A DNA stretch of 64,000 bases from Paraphysomonas bandaiensis (GCA_965644295.1 CBFFRP010000431.1:248001-312000); one strand, 5' to 3'; positions 12,301-23,722 are shown, counted from the stretch's first letter. Numbers and translations are program-made. Notes: generated from the sequence alone by a model not told the origin.

Positions 12301-15300
12301 TACACTGACTCTCAGTGAAAGTGCTACGTCTCCACTGCCTGTGTCCGAAGGCGCTCGCGTCGCAGCTCTATACACCCTCAGCGCTTACGTTTCCAACATT
12401 AAAGCTTCTCATAGTATTGTCAACATTGTATCATGCCTAGTTCCTTTGGTTGTATACGCTGCTAGTTCTTCCGGTGCAGGTGTGCGCACGGCTGCCTCTG
12501 CACTTGTCAAGCAATTGGCATCTCTTAGTTATACGAAGTCTTCTAAGGACTCTCCGATGAATGGACATGTGCTAAAATCATTGTTTGATTCAATGGCGGT
12601 GAAGCGTCAGTCGATATGTTATGATGAAAAATCAATAGTAGAGTTTTTCAAGACCGTACTCTGCGAGGGTGTGCAGTATGCGAATGAATTGCAGACCGGG
12701 TTGCTAGGCATGGCGGCGGATATTGCCTGGACATGTCCACACGTGACATTTAGTTTACTTAGTGTAACGACTAGTGCGAAATTCGCTCTTGCATGGCCTT
12801 GTCTGAAAAAAATTCTTAGCAAGTCCCTTGAACATGATTTCACGGCTGATTTAGCTGTCACAACCTGTCTTGCGCGCGAATTGATTGAACATTGCGTGAC
12901 TGGAGTTGTGTCTGCGGAAGTGAAAGTACAGTCCGATGTCAGATCCACGTTTGTCGCAATAATAAATGACCACAGTAAAAACACACCTGCTGAGGCGGTT
13001 AGAAAATCTATTTTGCAGTCTATTTGCCCGGACAAGAACACCCAGAAATTGCCTGTGTGGGTTGAGAAGCTCCAATTGGCTGATAGAGAGGAGTTATTCA
13101 CAAGCTTGATTGGGCAAATTGATCGCAACGTGCACGAAGATTTTTTGACACCAGTGAGCGCGATTCCTGTATCCGCATCTACTGTACTCAGTATTCTTGA
13201 AAAGACGCTCAATGAGCTGAAGATAACGTTCAAGAAATATAGTGGTGATACAGATTTCTCGTTGCTAAATGGGCATGCGAATGGATCTATGCACTCTTCC
13301 TCTGGTCTTGCGTTCCCTTTACAGCGTATGAGCTGGCATCTAGAAGCTGTTATGCATGCTCTGAAGTCGGCCACTTCGGAGGACTCGGAGTACCTCAGCA
13401 AATCTGCGTCTGTATTACTTGACATGTTGTCTGCTCTTAATTCCCCGATGACAAATACGGTCCTCACGGTTGCTTTCACACGAGGGCTTATTATGGAGCT
13501 TGCATGCATTTGTCTTACTCAATCAAGGTCTTTTATAGGCAGTAATGAAACTAGTAAGGTTAGAAAAACACGAAAGAGAGCTAATTCTTTAGTTGGGATA
13601 GATGTGTTCTCTGCGAGCCGCGTGGATTCTGACGTCGAGACAATTTTGTCTTGTCTACAATTGTCGTCAACCACTTACACACAGACATTCGCGTTACGGC
13701 TTCTTGATATTTTGATATCTATATCCCCTGCTTCTGCAGAACGAGCCGTTCTAGCTCTAAGTAAAGTACTTGCTTCTTCCGCAGCAAAAGAGAATATATC
13801 CTCAGATGACAATAGCGGTCTCACTGGAAGTATTCTGCGGACAATCACAACCATCCGAGGGAACAGTGTCATGTGTCATCCTCAAGAAGCTCTTGAGCCG
13901 TTTTTCTCGTTATTCCAATCATTGTCTAACTCCAAGCGATCAATGCTGATGAATATTGCTCTAAGAGAGTATGATGCCGGAATTGTGCCGACGTGTGTTT
14001 GCATTCTTCTCGCGCACACATTTGTTGCACACTCCACTGCTGACGCTCGCGAGGGACGTAGCAATGTAGGAGATGAGGGAACTGGACAAGATGTGTTTAT
14101 ACTTCTATCGCGGTCAGCCCAGCGTAAGGCGAATCGATCTATCCGGATGTCTCGAGCTGAGGAATTTTTCAATCTAGCAACGACCGCTGTTCATCAAGCC
14201 CCGGTGTCGCATCAAATTGAGACTCTGGTTACTCTTACAAACTTTACGCAGCGTCTCCTCATGCAAGCTGTTAGTAACGATATTGACGTTTCTGGTTACT
14301 ATGACGACGAGAATGACGTATCCAACCCTGATGACGTCGTTGTAGAGATGACTAATACTACTCCCTACAAGTTTATGCTCTCCAGGCACGCACAGTATTG
14401 CAACAGTCTCCTCGGAGATGAATTGAAATCCTATGATAATTCGGCTGCGCTGATGATATTACACCTGGAATTTATTCTTGAGTTTGTGGAAAATACACAC
14501 TTCCACAACGATATTTTGTCGAGTATGTCTTCCGCACAGTCATCTAGGATTAGTGAGGATTTACAGAGGCAATTTCTACTCTTCTGTGAACAGCTTTTGG
14601 AACTCTTGTCTTTTGCTACGCATGTTCAACATTCTCTTGCACGAGACACCTCAAGCGTCATGAGTGTCATACTCAATGGCTCCTCAATTAACATTTCGTC
14701 ATCAGCTCTGGCAAAGAAGTTATGGGGCACATGTCTTGATATCATTCATGGAATCCAGCGACTTCTTGATGGGCCCACATTCATTGTGATATTGCAGGAG
14801 CTTCTCAATCACGAAAATCTCACCGTTCGTCAGAAGTCGTTGCAAATTCTAGCCGACAGACTTCGGGACGTATCTTCGAAGGGCCCGTCGGCAGATGTAA
14901 GTTACTCCTAAAAAGCGTTGTATCTCAGCTTTATTGATTTACTTTGCAGGATGGTCTCTATTTGGACCTTGCTGATAGACTGAAGGAGTCAGTTCTCGTA
15001 GCTGTACCGGATGATTGTGAAGAACGCATGGATGAAGACAATGATGTATCTCCTGCAGCACGCATAGGCATCGCTCAATCAGCTTTGTTGTGCATCGATG
15101 TCCTTGCACGTGAATTTGTTAATAAACGTGAATGGATAGTGCCAATGACTGATATCCTTGTGTGTTTTACCAAGCTGGTTACAAGAGTTACAACAATGCT
15201 CTATTCTGACGGTTGTAACGAGCAAGACGAGGAGCTCCAAAAGCTTTTAGGGTCAAGCTTACTATGCTGCGGTACGATATGTGGTTTAACGAAGGCTAGA

Positions 15301-16875
15301 TCCTTGCCTGCTTTAGCGGTATGTGTTTCTTAGTATATCATTTATCCCTAATTGTTCTGTAGTCATTGATGAATGGAATGTTGCTCACAATTGAATGCGA
15401 GACTAGACATTTGCGCAACGCATGTTTCATTGAAATGGAGGATGAAAGTGAGAACAAGTCGCACCAGACGAAGCTACGCACACGCGTTGTTCTTGTTCGC
15501 TCCAGTGTGGCAGCTGTTACTTCCATTGCGGTAGAGTTGTCTGCATTTTTTCACCCATATATTCCTCGTGCACTGGAGTCTGTCTTGCCGTTATTGTATC
15601 TCAATGGAGTACCAGATGCTACATTTTTATCACGGGACGCTAGCCAGTGCACCACGATGATTGCATCTCATATTCCTGCGAGACTCTGCATACCAGCTGT
15701 CCTTCAAGCTGCTCCGTCACTGTATTCTAAAGGACACAATATAGCAGCCAGTTTTTTGTCCTTTCAGAAAGAATTGTGGAGTTCACTCAACCGCTCCACA
15801 GTCGAGGCACATATTCAATCACTGGAAGCTCTTGCCACCAGTGGATTGAACTACCGATTCATGTATGGTGACCACTCAGCTGAGTCTGAGACTGTTGATG
15901 ATGAAGCTTGTGAGGCATGTGTAGAGTTATGCCTGAAGATGACTGAGGTGGAACTCAGGGCATTCATTATTCGGCTACTAGATTGGTGTGATGCAGAAAA
16001 TCGGTCTGATAATAGCGACGTTGTGGCGTGGAAGTCTCACGCGCGGAGTACCGTGTTTTTCCGTTTCGTGTCATCCCTCGAATCCAAACTGCGCAGCATA
16101 TTTGTTCCACTTATGAGTTTGGTGTGGACCCCGGCTGCTGATTACTTGACGAAGCTTGTCGATCTCGTTCAAGGAAATAGCACTCCACAGTCGGATGTGA
16201 AGCAAAACTCTAGCAAAAAGTCAAAAAAACGGAAACGGCAGGAGGTTGAGAGTGGCAGTGCCACTGAGATCGATCGAATGTTGTTGAGTGAGCTGAAACT
16301 GGCATCGGAATGGGTGTTGGAGGCTGTGCGACTATGTTGTGTACACGATACAGTCAGCTTTATTGACCAGGTAAAAGTTGAATCACATATATATTCCGCC
16401 GTCTTACTTTTGTTATAGTTTCAATACGAAGCAATCATGCCTCAAATGTCGAGTGTACTGTCTCTCCGTCAGGCCTTTGAAACTGACGAGGATTACTCTC
16501 GTTACGCACTTGAGGCCGCACTCCCTGCAGTGGTGCAGTTAGTTATAGCCGTAGGAAAAGATATCCTGTGGAAACCTCTTAACCATAAGGTTCTGCTTAT
16601 GACAAGGAATAGCAAGAAGAGCGTACGGATTGTAGGTTTGAAGGCTCTGCAAAGACTCTTCAACGAGGTAATATTCTTTATGCTCTTATCTCTATCTTTT
16701 TTATTTTCCATCTTTGCAGGTTGGTGAGGAGTATCTTTTGCTGTTACCCGAGTGTCTACCGTACTTATCCGAATTAATGGAGGATGATGCCACTGACGTT
16801 ACTTCACTGGCGTCTGAGGTCATACAAGGAATCGAGGAGCTCTCTGGAGAGAGTCTAGACTCTTATCTGAGATAA
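9320..16875 (+). CDS. UTP10: UTP10/HEATR1-like U3 snoRNP (SSU processome) HEAT-repeat protein
   Basis: UTP10 (HEATR1, BP28) is a giant HEAT-repeat scaffold of the t-UTP subcomplex needed for Pol I transcription and 18S rRNA processing in the nucleolus. Nine exons join in frame: 9320-9571, 9652-9822, 9871-10482, 10529-10626, 10675-14896, 14950-15318, 15363-16370, 16419-16667 and 16720-16875. They encode about 2,378 residues, in the family range. The N-terminus matches the family: SLFLSKKEAGNIDIDSVFDA, LEYLIRRYRIHELNADALL and FARVVQLSKI. The C-terminus is diagnostic: KSVRIVGLKALQRLFNEVG, EYLLLLPECLPYLSELMEDD and a closing GESLDSYLR. A basic cluster near 2190-2200 (KKSKKRKR) could be a nuclear signal. 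Exon 5 (4.2 kb) carries most HEAT repeats. Introns are 44-80 nt. Confidence 0.93.
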
Positions 16876-19426
16876 ATATGAATAATGCTAGAATTTGTCT
16901 TAGAAACTCATGTTAATCTCAACCATATATGAGGATTCAATTAATTGATGCGCTAATAATAATGAATCAAAAATGATATATTCGATTTGACGAATAAAAA
17001 TCAGTGAACCCTAACACCTAATTACGTTCTCATAGCTTTCATGTATAAAATACACTATATACTATGACATATCACTGAAGTAAACCTCGCACTACGTGAA
17101 CCTTAAGCTTTCTTAAGAATTGATATTACTATAATCTTAACACTTTACACAATATTATTAGTAATAGGTGTTTAGAGTCAGAACTAATTCATCATTGCAA
17201 TTTAAATGACTAGTGCTTAACTCTGATATCCTACTATTTCACGCTAAGAAATTTGCTTGTGCGTCACCTCAAGCACGAAGTTGAAACCACTTTTGAGTTC
17301 ACTCAAAGCGAACGAAATGAGCTGGCAGTATTGACTATTGGTCATTTTCACAATTAAGATATCGTTAAGAGAAGTTTATTGTAATCAAACTAGATAGACT
17401 CTTTTTGTATTATATTGCATACACAATTGTGTGTGCTGTCATGTAAAACATGTCAACAACAACATGATAATTCATTTCGTTCATGTCAACCACTGCTCAA
17501 CTTCCGTATCTTTGACTACGTATTACTGTTTTTTCGCATTGTATTTAACGTATTCTACAGTACTATCTTAGAGACACATACTTATTCCAACAAGCAGAAT
17601 GTTGATATACCTGCTGACTTCAGGTTTTTGAGTCCTTGAGATGAATAGCCCCCGGGTGCTTAACTTCAGCAGGAAGCCCAATCCCCGGATGCCCTTGAGG
17701 TGGGATCATTCCCGGATGCCTGTTTATTTGTCAAGGCCCAAAGACGTCTACACAAGTGTCACTAGAATTTGTGTCCCTTGTACCACACACAACCATTTGG
17801 CTATAAGTGGGCAGAACAATATATGTGCTGGCTATATATATGCGGATCCTGTTGGTTTTTGAAATCTCTCTGGTACTTATCCCCCAGAACACCACAAAAA
17901 GGTGCGAGTCCGACTTTGTTGCCTCAACAATGTTGATATCATAATATTCAATTAACATATGCTCTATCCTATATATTCAAGACCAGTCAATCCTATATTC
18001 ATAAATATCCTATATCAAAGCTGCGAAACAATTAATTGCAATTTAATTGCAACTGTTAGTTATAGCTCGCGCAATAATAATTAATTGTTACATGAGTAAC
18101 TGAATTTCTTTCCTTTGTAAATGAATTCAGCCTTTACCGCTACGGGTTGGGTTTATCTATTATACTTCAATGGCCTAATATATATTGTATCATATCACAC
18201 AGAAAAACGCAACACGGACACTCTATTGAATAGAGTTAACTATTCTAAAATATATAACATTTTTATACACAGATGGACGTAAACCCCACTGCTATATAAT
18301 AACAAGTTCACACCATACGCTATTTACACACTGCTTACTGATTACTTCGAGTTCTTTGCAATAATCTGTTCTGTAGTCTTAAACTTCGTACACTCTGTTC
18401 GAAAAAAACTGGGCCACATAAGGATTAGGTATATATATCGACCACATGTTGTCGACTGTTCACTGGGCTATCTTAAACTGTACTCTCTAATTATATGACA
18501 CGTTGTTGACTTTTCTGTTTTATATGCCGTGTATCCATATTTACACAAGGGACTTATCGACCCCGTTTCTAGTGAAGAACACACTGGAAGTGCACCATTA
18601 TGGGAGCGAGGCGTACTCAAATTCTGCCCTTGATTGGAACGTGCGTTAAAATTAAAACTTGAAATCCACACATTCTCAGAATTGCGCGGTCATTCTCTGT
18701 GAGGATGTTTGCTGTAGAGGGTTGAGGTACACTTCCCAGCATTGCCTTAGCCAACATACTTCTCTTGTGCTAACTCCCCCAAGATGAGCTGAAGTGTTGC
18801 GTCGATTCCATGGAAGTGTGAATAGTGAATAGTCAGGGTTCAATTCACTGACTGTGGATTTCAATTTAGTTGTTGTGAAAGATAACAAGCTTTGTACAAA
18901 GGAATAGGAGGTATGGAGAGAAGTGTACGGAGTATGGGTATTGAGTACTAACTTACTAAATATAAAGTGTTTCTTATCGCATTGAATGATATCACTCAGT
19001 TTACTTTGATTCGGACTATCAAATTAGGGTAGAGTTGAGAACAGTGGGTTGCTCAATGAGGAACAGTTTGGTGCGGTAACAGTAATTGAGTAAGACCTGT
19101 GTCTGTTACTCTTCCCATGTATTGCGGGAAATGAAAATTATTGCTATAATTTTTTATGTTCTCACTACAAGTACAAACACATCCAGAGTCTCTGCTATAT
19201 TACTCTTATTAATTTTATCAAACCACAGCACTCCACAATGTGAATGTGCAGTAGTCATGACAGGTCAAAGCATTAGCATTAAATATCAATGATAAGTCCA
19301 TATGACGTCTATCGACCCCTACATATACACACATACACAGGTATACAATCCTACATATCATGTGTATGGAAGCATAGAGGACATAGAGGACACAGTGAGC
19401 ATGTACATACATATGAATGCATGTGT
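16876..19426. other. Long intergenic stretch, no gene seen
   Basis: About 2.5 kb of AT-rich DNA between the 3' ends of UTP10 (+) and the hydroxyisourate hydrolase gene (-). I checked both strands for spliced coding sequence. The open frames near 17415-17960 and 18470-18890 have no conserved motifs and erratic composition. A tRNA T-arm-like string near 18836-18860 has no matching acceptor or anticodon stem. Confidence 0.5.
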
Positions 19427-19970
19427 TTAAGACCCTCTATATGTAGAGTATCCATATGGACTGAGCAGTAGAGGTATGTGATAGTGTTGAGAGGGATCCA
19501 CTATCTTAAACACCACCTCCACTTTAGGATAAAAAGAAGGAGTACTGAAACGATCAAAGTATTCCATTGTGTGAAATATCATGCGATAGATTCCTGGATT
19601 GATAACCTGAATATATATACCCATAACCATACCATACATACGTACATACACACATACATACGTACATACACACATACATACACACATCTCATACATATAC
19701 ATGCCCCATACACAAAAACAACTGTATACATACATACACATACGTCCACATACATACATACATACATACATACATACATACCTTCATATCCTCAGGTAGT
19801 AATCCTGTCCCTCTTCCATCTTCATTTGTTACAGTGTTTCCTAGTGGCAAAAAATCAAGATTTTTTTCATCTGTTGAAGTGTTGTATTCAATTTCAACAC
19901 GCATGCCTGATGCAGGCACACCATGAGAAGTGTCGAGTACGTGAAATGTAATAGGAGGACGACCAGACAT
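19427..19970 (-). CDS. 5-hydroxyisourate hydrolase (transthyretin-like)
   Basis: HIUase hydrolyses 5-hydroxyisourate, the product of urate oxidase, to OHCU in the urate-to-allantoin pathway. Two exons (19782-19970 and 19427-19606) join in frame to give 122 residues, the normal family length. The N-terminus PPITFHVLDTSHGVPASGM carries the conserved active-site His10. TNEDGRGTGLL carries Arg53. The C-terminus HYHIPLLLSPYGYSTYRGS ends in the YRGS signature with the HxH motif. No peroxisomal C-terminal tripeptide or N-terminal PTS2 is evident, so it may be cytosolic here. The intron (19607-19781) contains TACA repeats. The gene is head-to-head with ascorbate peroxidase across a microsatellite. 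Confidence 0.95.
19620..19781. repeat. Interrupted TACA/CACA microsatellite inside the HIUase intron
   Basis: The intron sequence is a mixture of TACA, TACG and CACA units ending in a cleaner TACA run that abuts the splice donor at 19781. The donor GTATGT on the minus strand is itself part of the repeat. Changes in repeat length or register could therefore alter donor choice. Confidence 0.85.
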
Positions 19971-20016
19971 ATTGATGTTGTAAGTAGAAGAAGTGTATAT
20001 ATAGAATGAGAAGTGG

Positions 20017-20019
<3 letters not shown>

Positions 20020-20047
<28 letters not shown>

Positions 20048-20397
20048 TGTATGTATGTATGTATGTATGTATGTATGTATGTATGTATGTATGTATGTAT
20101 GTATGTATGTATGTATGTATGTATGTATGTATGTATGTATGTAGGTATGTATGTATGTATGTATGTATGTATGTATGTATGTATGTATGTATGTATGTAT
20201 GTATGTATGTATGTAGGTATGTAGGTATGTAGGTATGTAGGTATGTAGGTATGTAGGTATGTAGGTATGTAGGTATGTAGGTATGTATGTATGTATGTAT
20301 GTATGTATGTATGTATGTATGTATGTATGTATGTATGTATGTATGTATGTATGTATGTATGTATGTATGTATGTATGTATGTATGTATGTATGTATG

Positions 20398-20431
<34 letters not shown>

Positions 20432-20616
20432 TGTATGTATGTATGTATGTATGTATGTATGTATGTATGTATGTATGTATGTATGTATGTATGTATGTAT
20501 GTATGTATGTATGTATGTATGTATGTATGTATGTATGTATGTATGTATGTATGTATGTATGTATGTATGTATGTATGTATGTATGTATGTATGTATGTAT
20601 GTATGTATGTATGTAT
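20020..20616. repeat. (GTAT)n microsatellite, ~600 bp, with a GTAG/GTAT compound block
   Basis: A very long GTAT array fills the divergent promoter space between HIUase (-) and ascorbate peroxidase (+). A single GTAG variant occurs near 20142. A regular alternating GTAG-GTAT block with an 8-bp period spans about 20213-20281. A lone TATA variant sits near 20398-20403. The long Met-Tyr-Val-Cys frames here are repeat artefacts. Confidence 0.97.
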
Positions 20617-20796
20617 GATCTAGAACATATGCAGAGTGTTGGCAGAATTTGATATCTTTTGGCTGTATATTGTGGTATGTATGTATGCGGGGGTATCTAT
20701 AAGGGCCTGAAGAATCTACCACACTTTAACTACCATAATAACTAACTAACTAACCCTCTACACTCAACAAACAAACAACACAAACAATAAGCAGAC

Positions 20797-22076
20797 ATGG
20801 ACATTAATAAAGAAATTAATCAGGATGCTGTTAAATCTGAGATTCGATGTGCTCTTATTAACGATAAAGTTAATGCTTGTCCGATGGTACGTATATATAT
20901 ATAGAGAGAGAGACTATGATACTGATATCACTACAGGCAATAAGAGTTGCATGGCATGCTGCTGGTACTTATGATAAAGAAACTCAAACTGGTGGAAGTA
21001 ATGGGGCAACAATGCGATTTGCTCCTGAAGCCAATGATCCTGCTAATGCTGGGCTATCAATCATTCGTGATATGCTTCATGAGGTTCAGGTCAAGCGTAG
21101 TAATATGTCTGCAGCGGATTTGTGGACACTCGCAGGTGCCTCTGCGGTAGAATTTACTGGCGGACCGAAGATTCCTCATGCTTGTGGTCGTGTGGATTAC
21201 GCTGATGGTTCTCGCTGTCCTCCAAATGGGCGACTTCCTGATGCATCTCAGGGAGCCACACACCTCCGCGATGTGTTTTATCGCATGGGATTTAATGACC
21301 AGGAAATTGTTGCGCTGTCGGGTGCGCATACTCTCGGGCGATGTCACATGACTCGATCTGGTTTTGACGGGCCCTGGACTAAATCATCGTTGACTTTTAA
21401 CAACGAGTATTTCCGAAATCTAATGGATCTCGAGTGGCAACCTCGTGAATGGGATGGACCATTCCAGTATGAGGATGTCAAGACAAAGTCTCTGATGATG
21501 CTTCCAAGCGATATGGCACTTAAAACGGATGAAGTTTTTGCTACATATGCTCGTCGCTACGCCGATGATGAAGCAGCATTCTTTGCGGATTTTAGTGCGG
21601 CATTCTCTAAACTACTTGCTCTTAATACCCCACCTTCGTGCTCTCACTTCGAACGGTCAGATGATGATGCTTCGGCAAAGTTGCGAGAGTACGCAATGCA
21701 TGGTTCAATAGAGAAAGTTCGCCAATTCAAGGACGCTGGTGGTGATCCTAAAAGCATAGAGCTCTCTTCCGGTCGAACTGCTCTGCATAAGGCAGCATAT
21801 TGGGGACATGCCCATGTTATTCAATTCCTGGTGGAAACTTGTCATGTGGACGTCAACGTACAGGACAACGCAGGGGATACAGCACTTCATGATGCAGCGC
21901 GATTTGCCCATCAGGATGTAGTTGAGGCATTGATAAATGCCAACGCAAATCTATTGCTGACTAACAAGGATGGACGCACTCCGCTGGATGTGGCTATGGA
22001 ATACTCTACCACGAGTACGGCGAACAAGCATGATGCGGTTATTGAAAGGCTGAAAGCAGCCACTCTGAGAAAGTAA
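20797..22076 (+). CDS. APX: Ascorbate peroxidase fused to C-terminal ankyrin repeats
   Basis: A class I haem peroxidase that reduces H2O2 with ascorbate. Two exons (20797-20886 and 20937-22076) join in frame to give 409 residues. Catalytic residues are present: distal RVAWH (Arg33, Trp36, His37), proximal SGAHTLGRCH (His161), GPW (Trp177) and LPSDMAL (Asp222). Arg170 in MTRSGFDG matches the ascorbate-binding Arg of plant APX, which argues for ascorbate rather than cytochrome c. The peroxidase domain ends near 262 (LLALNTPP). After a linker, residues ~275-390 form ankyrin repeats, including GRTALHKAAYWGHAHVIQFL, GDTALHDAARFAHQDVVEAL and DGRTPLDVAM. No signal or transit peptide is evident, so it is probably cytosolic. 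The single exon that spans the fusion rules out a mis-joined prediction. Confidence 0.94.
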
Positions 22077-22125
22077 ATTGTATCCACGTAATATCGAAAA
22101 TTACTGTGGTAAAAGTTTAGGTAAT

Positions 22126-22303
22126 ATGAAAAGTGCAAGCATGATATGAGTCACCGTAAAAAGTAATTCTAATCCGTTGCTACAACGAAAGTCAAAATCT
22201 ATCTGCACTTAAATTCTACTGCATGATTATATAATTTTACATGTTCACAGCGCTATGGACAAGGGCTACAGTAGTATACAGAACCTAAACCTGTGTTGAA
22301 CAC
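22126..22303. repeat. Direct-repeat copy A1 (partner at 26600-26783)
   Basis: About 178 bp that is nearly identical to 26600-26783, from GCAAGCATGATATGAGTCAC to ACCTAAACCTGTGTTGAAC. The 26-kb copy has a small duplication of GAGTCAC and a few substitutions. Both copies lie 3' of kinase-derived sequence in the same orientation, so they are parts of one segmental duplication. Confidence 0.9.
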
Positions 22304-22315
22304 AAGGCTTATTGT

Positions 22316-22380
22316 CAATTATTGAAATTGGGACATCAAATCATAATTACAATTATAATTGACTCCAGCTAGCTTCAATT
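22316..22380. repeat. Direct-repeat copy B1 (partner at ~23650-23722)
   Basis: A segment of about 65 bp (AATTATTGAAATTGGGACAT, then CAAATCATAATTACA, then GACTCCAGCT) recurs with a few changes at 23650-23722. The copy here separates repeat A1 from the kinase relic and could be a later insertion. Confidence 0.75.
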
Positions 22381-22385
22381 AATTG

Positions 22386-22472
22386 ATCGCTCTTAGCCGT
22401 TTTGCTCCCTATAACATATACTCTGTCAGACGGCATTCCATTGCAACATTGGTTAATCGGCTTCCCAGGCCC
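22386..22472 (-). pseudogene. Kinase gene fragment (end of exon 3, intron, start of exon 4)
   Basis: This stretch is highly similar to 26976-27063, which spans the last intron of the intact kinase gene. It includes the intron, so it arose from genomic duplication and not through an mRNA. The splice donor GT has become GG (TTCCCAGG on the plus strand where the intact gene has TTACCAGG). No other kinase sequence adjoins it. It is a relic. Confidence 0.85.
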
Positions 22473-22755
22473 GTTGGATCCGGTGTAGAGTGATGGTGAT
22501 GTGATGTGCGGAGTATTTTACAATTTGCATGTGGCGAAATAACAGCGTATATTGGTAGACAAAGACACTTCTGGTGGGCATTCGTTTTTTTTATAAGTGC
22601 AAGGGTGTCAATTCAAGCATCTTACGGTAAATATGATTTGCGAGCATTTCAAACTGATATAAAATGGACAGTTGTTTTTGTTCCACTTTTGCTATATAAC
22701 CAAGTGCATGAGGGTTTTCATCTGTCAAAATAGTTTGCGGATTGAATGTTAATTA

Positions 22756-22953
22756 TTAGTACTTATATAAACAACAAGTTAGATTTTTGTGTCGTTATAC
22801 TATATATCATGGATATAATATCACATTTTCCCATCTGTAGCTGTGATGCCATCTAACATCATATTATATCCATGATATATAGTTTTTGCAACAACCTGTA
22901 TCCGATGTCATTTAACGACACAAAAAATAACTTGTTGTTTATATAAGTACTAA
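22756..22953. mobile_element. Fold-back (inverted-repeat) element
   Basis: Near-perfect ~41-bp outer arms, 22756-22797 and 22913-22953, read TTAGTACTTATATAAACAAC inward, with one indel-type difference. A second, inner inverted repeat of about 23 bp (22799-22821 and 22861-22883) contains TATATATCATGGATATAAT. The element could form a large hairpin and resembles a MITE or fold-back transposon. Its interior holds a copy of the DNA that immediately follows its right end (22809-22854 against 22953-22998). I see no clear target-site duplication. Confidence 0.75.
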
Positions 22954-23130
22954 TGGATATAATATCCCATTTTCCCATCTGTAGGTGTGATGCCATCTTT
23001 AGGAATCCATAATCCACGGGGTTGATCATCACACATCCCTGTGTGTTGCCATTCCTTTAAAACCAGTGGTTTTTCTCCCCAAACAATTACTCGTCGCACC
23101 ACATCACACTCCAGAGTGTCGATTTAAAAC
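22953..23130 (-). pseudogene. Coding-like relic, family not recognised
   Basis: On the minus strand an open frame from about 23120 to 22951 reads as protein-like sequence (VVRRVIVWGEKPLVLKEWQ, then CDDQPRGLWIPKDGITPTDG) and stops at the fold-back element boundary. It has no ATG at a sensible place and no partner exons. Part of it is duplicated inside the fold-back element. It is probably a fragment of a transposon or of a lost gene. Confidence 0.4.
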
Positions 23131-23341
23131 TGTTTCAGAGCTTAAAAGTGAGGTTCCCACTGCAATGTTATGCTTCTCAAAGACAGGAACTATTACGACA
23201 CAATAACCTAAAATTGCGAGTACCTGTATATTTACCGCTACTCTGTCAAGACAAGATCAGCTGTGAGAGTATTCTGCTTTGTTGACCAGATAAATAATGA
23301 CCTAATTATTATATGATGGGTATCTACTAGTAAGTACTTAC

Positions 23342-23602
23342 GTGGATGATGTGAGAAAACCATTGGGAGAATATTGGCACACAAAGCAATGGCAATTACC
23401 AAAACGACAGTATCGACCAGGTGAACCAATTGTCAGAAAAAAGTCCAAACCAGCACGGCGTCGTAGAAACAATGAAAAAAATCAACTCAACGATGAGGCA
23501 ACTTCTCGGGAAATTGTTCAGGGGCTACGGAGGTCAATATATGTGGTAAATACTGTGATATTTGGCCAGCCACTTTTGTCAGGCCATAAGAACCTTTTGT
23601 AG
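23342..23602 (+). pseudogene. Short basic open frame, possible relic
   Basis: An 86-codon frame rich in Arg and Lys (KQWQLPKRQYRPGEPIVRKK, then KPARRRRNNEK). It starts with a non-ATG codon, has no recognisable domain and lies among degraded repeats. Such basic linkers occur in retroelement polyproteins, but that link is only a guess. Confidence 0.25.
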
Positions 23603-23649
23603 AAGAGGGTCTAACGACACATCATTCTCTACACAGTAATTGATTTTCA

Positions 23650-23722
23650 ATTAATTGCAATAATTGAAATTAGGACATCAAATCATAAGTACAAATATAA
23701 TTAACTCCAGCTTGCTTCATAA
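23650..23722. repeat. Direct-repeat copy B2 (partner at 22316-22380)
   Basis: This segment is related to 22316-22380 and shares the blocks AATTGAAATTAGGACATCAA, ATCATAAGTACAAATATAAT and AACTCCAGCT. Divergence is higher than between the A copies, so the event is probably older. Confidence 0.7.

Noticed and set aside
12619-13509. A 296-codon minus-strand open frame
   Set aside because: Shadow of UTP10 exon 5, which has clear family homology on the plus strand. No motif of its own.
17415-17958. Overlapping short frames on both strands
   Set aside because: No homology, no splice logic and mixed composition; probably chance.
18830-18865. T-arm-like string around GGGTTCAATTCACTGA
   Set aside because: No acceptor or anticodon arms could be paired on either strand.
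19841-20722. A 293-codon minus-strand frame across the GTAT array
   Set aside because: Almost entirely repeat. Its C-terminal part overlaps exon 1 of the HIUase gene out of frame.
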